From the NCBI GenBank assembly GCA_964390115.1, contig CAYMGT010000047.1, positions 1 through 5,961 of the forward strand: 5,961 bases of DNA. Direction: 5' to 3'. This document shows, in pieces, positions 4,933 to 5,961 of the stretch. The first letter of the stretch is position 1, and every line of letters begins with the position of its first letter. The notes below the pieces were generated by a model that saw only the letters and a list, made by a program, of their open reading frames with translations, was not told the DNA's origin and searched no databases. The DNA is from JAIPJA01 sp964390115 (GTDB taxonomy: Bacteria; Patescibacteriota; Patescibacteriia; Patescibacteriales; UBA12465). The translations under genes were made by a program, and so were the position numbers.

Positions 4933-5190
4933 CTACTTAACAAGCACAGAAGCCAATTCTTTCAATTTTTCATAGACAAGGAATTTAAACAATATATCAT
5001 ATATTCTTTTCTCCTCAGTATGACTTAAACCATCGCTTAAATTCAAACTAGCTGTTAATTCTATTACATTAGAGCTTATAATCTCACTATAACTAAATAA
5101 TATTTTAGAAGATGAAAAATTACCAATACTATTAAAAGAAGCGGTGCCACTATTATTTTATAATTGAAAAGTATTTTTTTGTTTAGTCAT
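4933..5190 (-). pseudogene. Small hypothetical gene interrupted by in-frame TAA
   Basis: From the ATG at 5188-5190 the frame reads MTKQKNTFQL, stops at TAA (5158-5160, codon 11), then stays open in the same frame for 74 more codons to TAG (4933-4935). The downstream part begins NNSGTASFNSIGNF and ends with a charged amphipathic helix, HTEEKRIYDILFKFL followed by VYEKLKELASVLVK, which looks like real protein. ATG and stop-free tail share a frame, so a single nonsense change (for example TAT to TAA) is simpler than a frameshift, although an A7 run lies in codons 4-6. I recognise no family. A TATAAT (5248-5253) without a good -35 lies upstream. It may be a recent pseudogene, a sequencing error or a chance open frame. 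Confidence 0.5.
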
Positions 5191-5263
5191 GCATTTTAAA
5201 TGTTAGATTAAATAGTTTACCTAATCCCTTTAAAAGCAATTATTACAATTATATTTTAAATAC

Positions 5264-5292
5264 TTAAATAAGCGTTAACATAAGATTATTTA
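5264..5292. repeat. Inverted repeat upstream of the broken small gene
   Basis: TTAAATAA and TTATTTAA form perfect 8-base arms around a 14-base centre. With the TATAAT at 5248-5253 it may mark a control region, but AT-only arms can arise by chance. The rest of 5191-5339 shows only AT-rich sequence and the 11-base motif. Confidence 0.35.
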
Positions 5293-5302
5293 ATAGAAAA
5301 TA

Positions 5303-5313
5303 ACTTTGTTTCC
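5303..5313 (-). repeat. 11-base motif, copy 2
   Basis: GGAAACAAAGT on the minus strand, identical to the copy in the sigma promoter and in the same orientation, about 115 bases upstream of the broken small gene. No GTC-type -10 lies 16-17 bases further (AAT is there), so it may be a degraded ECF promoter or a chance match. Confidence 0.45.
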
Positions 5314-5339
5314 AGTATGAGGTGGACTAATACACATAT

Positions 5340-5368
5340 TTGACTTTTTTGAAATTATGGTATATAGT
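5340..5368 (+). promoter_or_regulatory. Plus-strand sigma-70-type promoter
   Basis: TTGACT (5340-5345), a 17-base spacer and TATAGT (5363-5368) each match consensus at five of six positions. An overlapping extended form, TGG plus TATATA (5358-5366), is also possible. It shares TATGGTATAT with the promoter at 3335-3362 and points at the terminator hairpin, towards the 3' end of the NYN gene. Confidence 0.55.
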
Positions 5369-5374
5369 AATAAT

Positions 5375-5425
5375 ATCAAGATAAAAAGAATCCGAACGGC
5401 CTTGTGCCTAAGGAGTCTTTTTTTT
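5375..5425 (+). ncRNA. Candidate very short RNA, about 50 nt, antisense to the NYN gene end
   Basis: The promoter at 5340-5368 and the hairpin plus T8 at 5383-5425 would define an RNA of about 50 bases, most of it the terminator hairpin. It overlaps the last 18 bases of the NYN gene in antisense. It carries AAGGAG (5410-5415), comparable to AAGGGGAG in the other plus-strand unit. It has no ORF. It could be an sRNA or simply a terminated antisense start. Confidence 0.35.
5383..5425. terminator. Bidirectional terminator-like hairpin at the NYN gene end
   Basis: AAAAAGA (5383-5389) pairs with TCTTTTT (5416-5422), TCC (5391-5393) with GGA (5412-5414), and GGC (5398-5400) with GCC (5406-5408) around CTTGT. 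There is an A-G mismatch and a GAAC/TAA internal loop. T-tracts flank both sides: T8 (5418-5425) on plus and T5 on minus. The NYN stop codon (5408-5410) lies inside it. The imperfect stem lowers certainty. Confidence 0.6.
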
Positions 5426-5941
5426 ATATATAATTTTTTTCTTTATATTCTCGTTACTAAGATAATCAAAGTATTCTGACCCTAGTTTTTTATATAAAGA
5501 AGAAGCAAAAGTTTTATTTGGAAAAAGAATTTTCTTAAATTTATCCTCTTCAATCAAAAAATCAACCAACATCTTATAATCTCCATCACCAGAGACTAAA
5601 ATTATCTTATCAAAAACCTCTTTTTTATATAATAATTTCATAATATGAAAAATTATATCAGAATCTACATTCCCCTTCTTTACTCCTAGCATAGCCGAAT
5701 TATGCTCTCTAAATTTTAAGATAAAACCCGCGTCTTGTATCTCGTCATATAACTTATCATTCCCATCAATTACACACCCCAAAAAATAAAAAGCCTTTGA
5801 AACTTTATACTTATCTCTCAAATAAACTCTAAATTTTTTCAAATCTACATGCCAACTTGGCTTATCTGAATTTGTACCCATATATAGATTCTGTCCATCA
5901 ATAAAGGCTAAATTATTCTCTTGTGTTTGTTTCTCATTCAT
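5408..5941 (-). CDS. NYN domain protein (PIN-like, LabA/DUF88 family), putative RNase
   Basis: A 177-residue protein consisting almost entirely of one NYN domain, a PIN-fold metal-dependent nuclease relative. The acidic site is visible: AFIDGQNLY (12-20; Asp15, Asn18), KGNVDSDIIFHIM (89-101; Asp93, Asp95) and ILVSGDGDYKMLVDFL (114-129; Asp119, Asp121). YFLGCV (52-57) and KILFPN (137-142) are central strands; the C-terminus is Lys-rich. Family members are believed to act on RNA, but the substrate here is unknown. The domain looks complete and catalytic residues intact. There is no Shine-Dalgarno sequence; a -10-like element almost touches the ATG. The stop codon lies inside a terminator hairpin, so the gene is probably a separate unit from the sigma cluster. 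Composition is AT- and Lys-rich, like the DUF3800 gene. Confidence 0.9.
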   Translation of the reverse strand: MNEKQTQENNLAFIDGQNLYMGTNSDKPSWHVDLKKFRVYLRDKYKVSKAFYFLGCVIDGNDKLYDEIQDAGFILKFREHNSAMLGVKKGNVDSDIIFHIMKLLYKKEVFDKIILVSGDGDYKMLVDFLIEEDKFKKILFPNKTFASSLYKKLGSEYFDYLSNENIKKKIIYKKKTP

Positions 5942-5947
5942 AAATAA

Positions 5948-5956
5948 ATCTTATCA
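5948..5956 (-). promoter_or_regulatory. Candidate extended -10 of the NYN gene
   Basis: The minus strand reads TGA (5954-5956) then TAAGAT (5948-5953), four of six with the extended TG, only 6 bases before the ATG. Transcription would start at or next to the ATG, giving a leaderless mRNA. The -35 lies outside the window. Confidence 0.35.
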
Positions 5957-5961
5957 CAACA

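Noticed and set aside
5290..5420. Open minus-strand frame beyond the NYN stop, ending in ATG TGT .. TAT TAA (16 codons from 5337)
   Set aside because: The hydrophobic part arises from the T-rich terminator and promoter region, there is no good start for the longer frame, and the short peptide has no support.

Overview
This is an AT-rich window in which every recognisable gene lies on the minus strand. It looks like a chromosomal segment from the Candidate Phyla Radiation (Patescibacteria, probably the Parcubacteria side). This is an inference from two things: the partial surface protein, whose repeats (KMEG..VYYLGDDGKRYVFPN type) I know from that group, and an ECF sigma factor with a membrane protein carrying a DUF5667-like region, a common pairing there. 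Most starts have no Shine-Dalgarno sequence, and several -10-like hexamers sit only a few bases before the ATG.

In minus-strand transcription order (right to left): a NYN-domain nuclease-like gene (5408-5941) ends inside a terminator-like hairpin. A 584-base stretch follows, holding a broken small gene with an in-frame stop (4933-5190), a copied 11-base motif and an ECF-type promoter. Next come an ECF sigma factor (4245-4823), a DUF3800 protein overlapping the sigma stop (3488-4270), a Nudix hydrolase (2891-3286), a single-pass membrane protein likely to be the partner or anti-sigma factor (1793-2797), and a SAM-dependent methyltransferase starting 2 bases after it (993-1790). After a 373-base stretch packed with inverted repeats, the window ends inside a secreted repeat surface protein (1-619).

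The sigma factor and the membrane protein probably form a cell-envelope signalling pair that has been split by the very AT-rich DUF3800 gene and the Nudix gene. Both halves have an AAC-N16 promoter-like motif upstream, so the sigma factor may drive both. The surface protein and methyltransferase would be plausible envelope-related outputs, but nothing in the sequence proves this.

The least explained parts are non-coding. Two small plus-strand units (about 3335-3476 and 5340-5425) each have a good sigma-70-type promoter sharing the motif TATGGTATAT and end in a terminator, against the direction of all genes. A 152-base imperfect hairpin (700-851) resembles the overall shape of a regulatory RNA such as 6S and can refold into an alternative hairpin. 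None of the RNA proposals has been tested against a covariance model.
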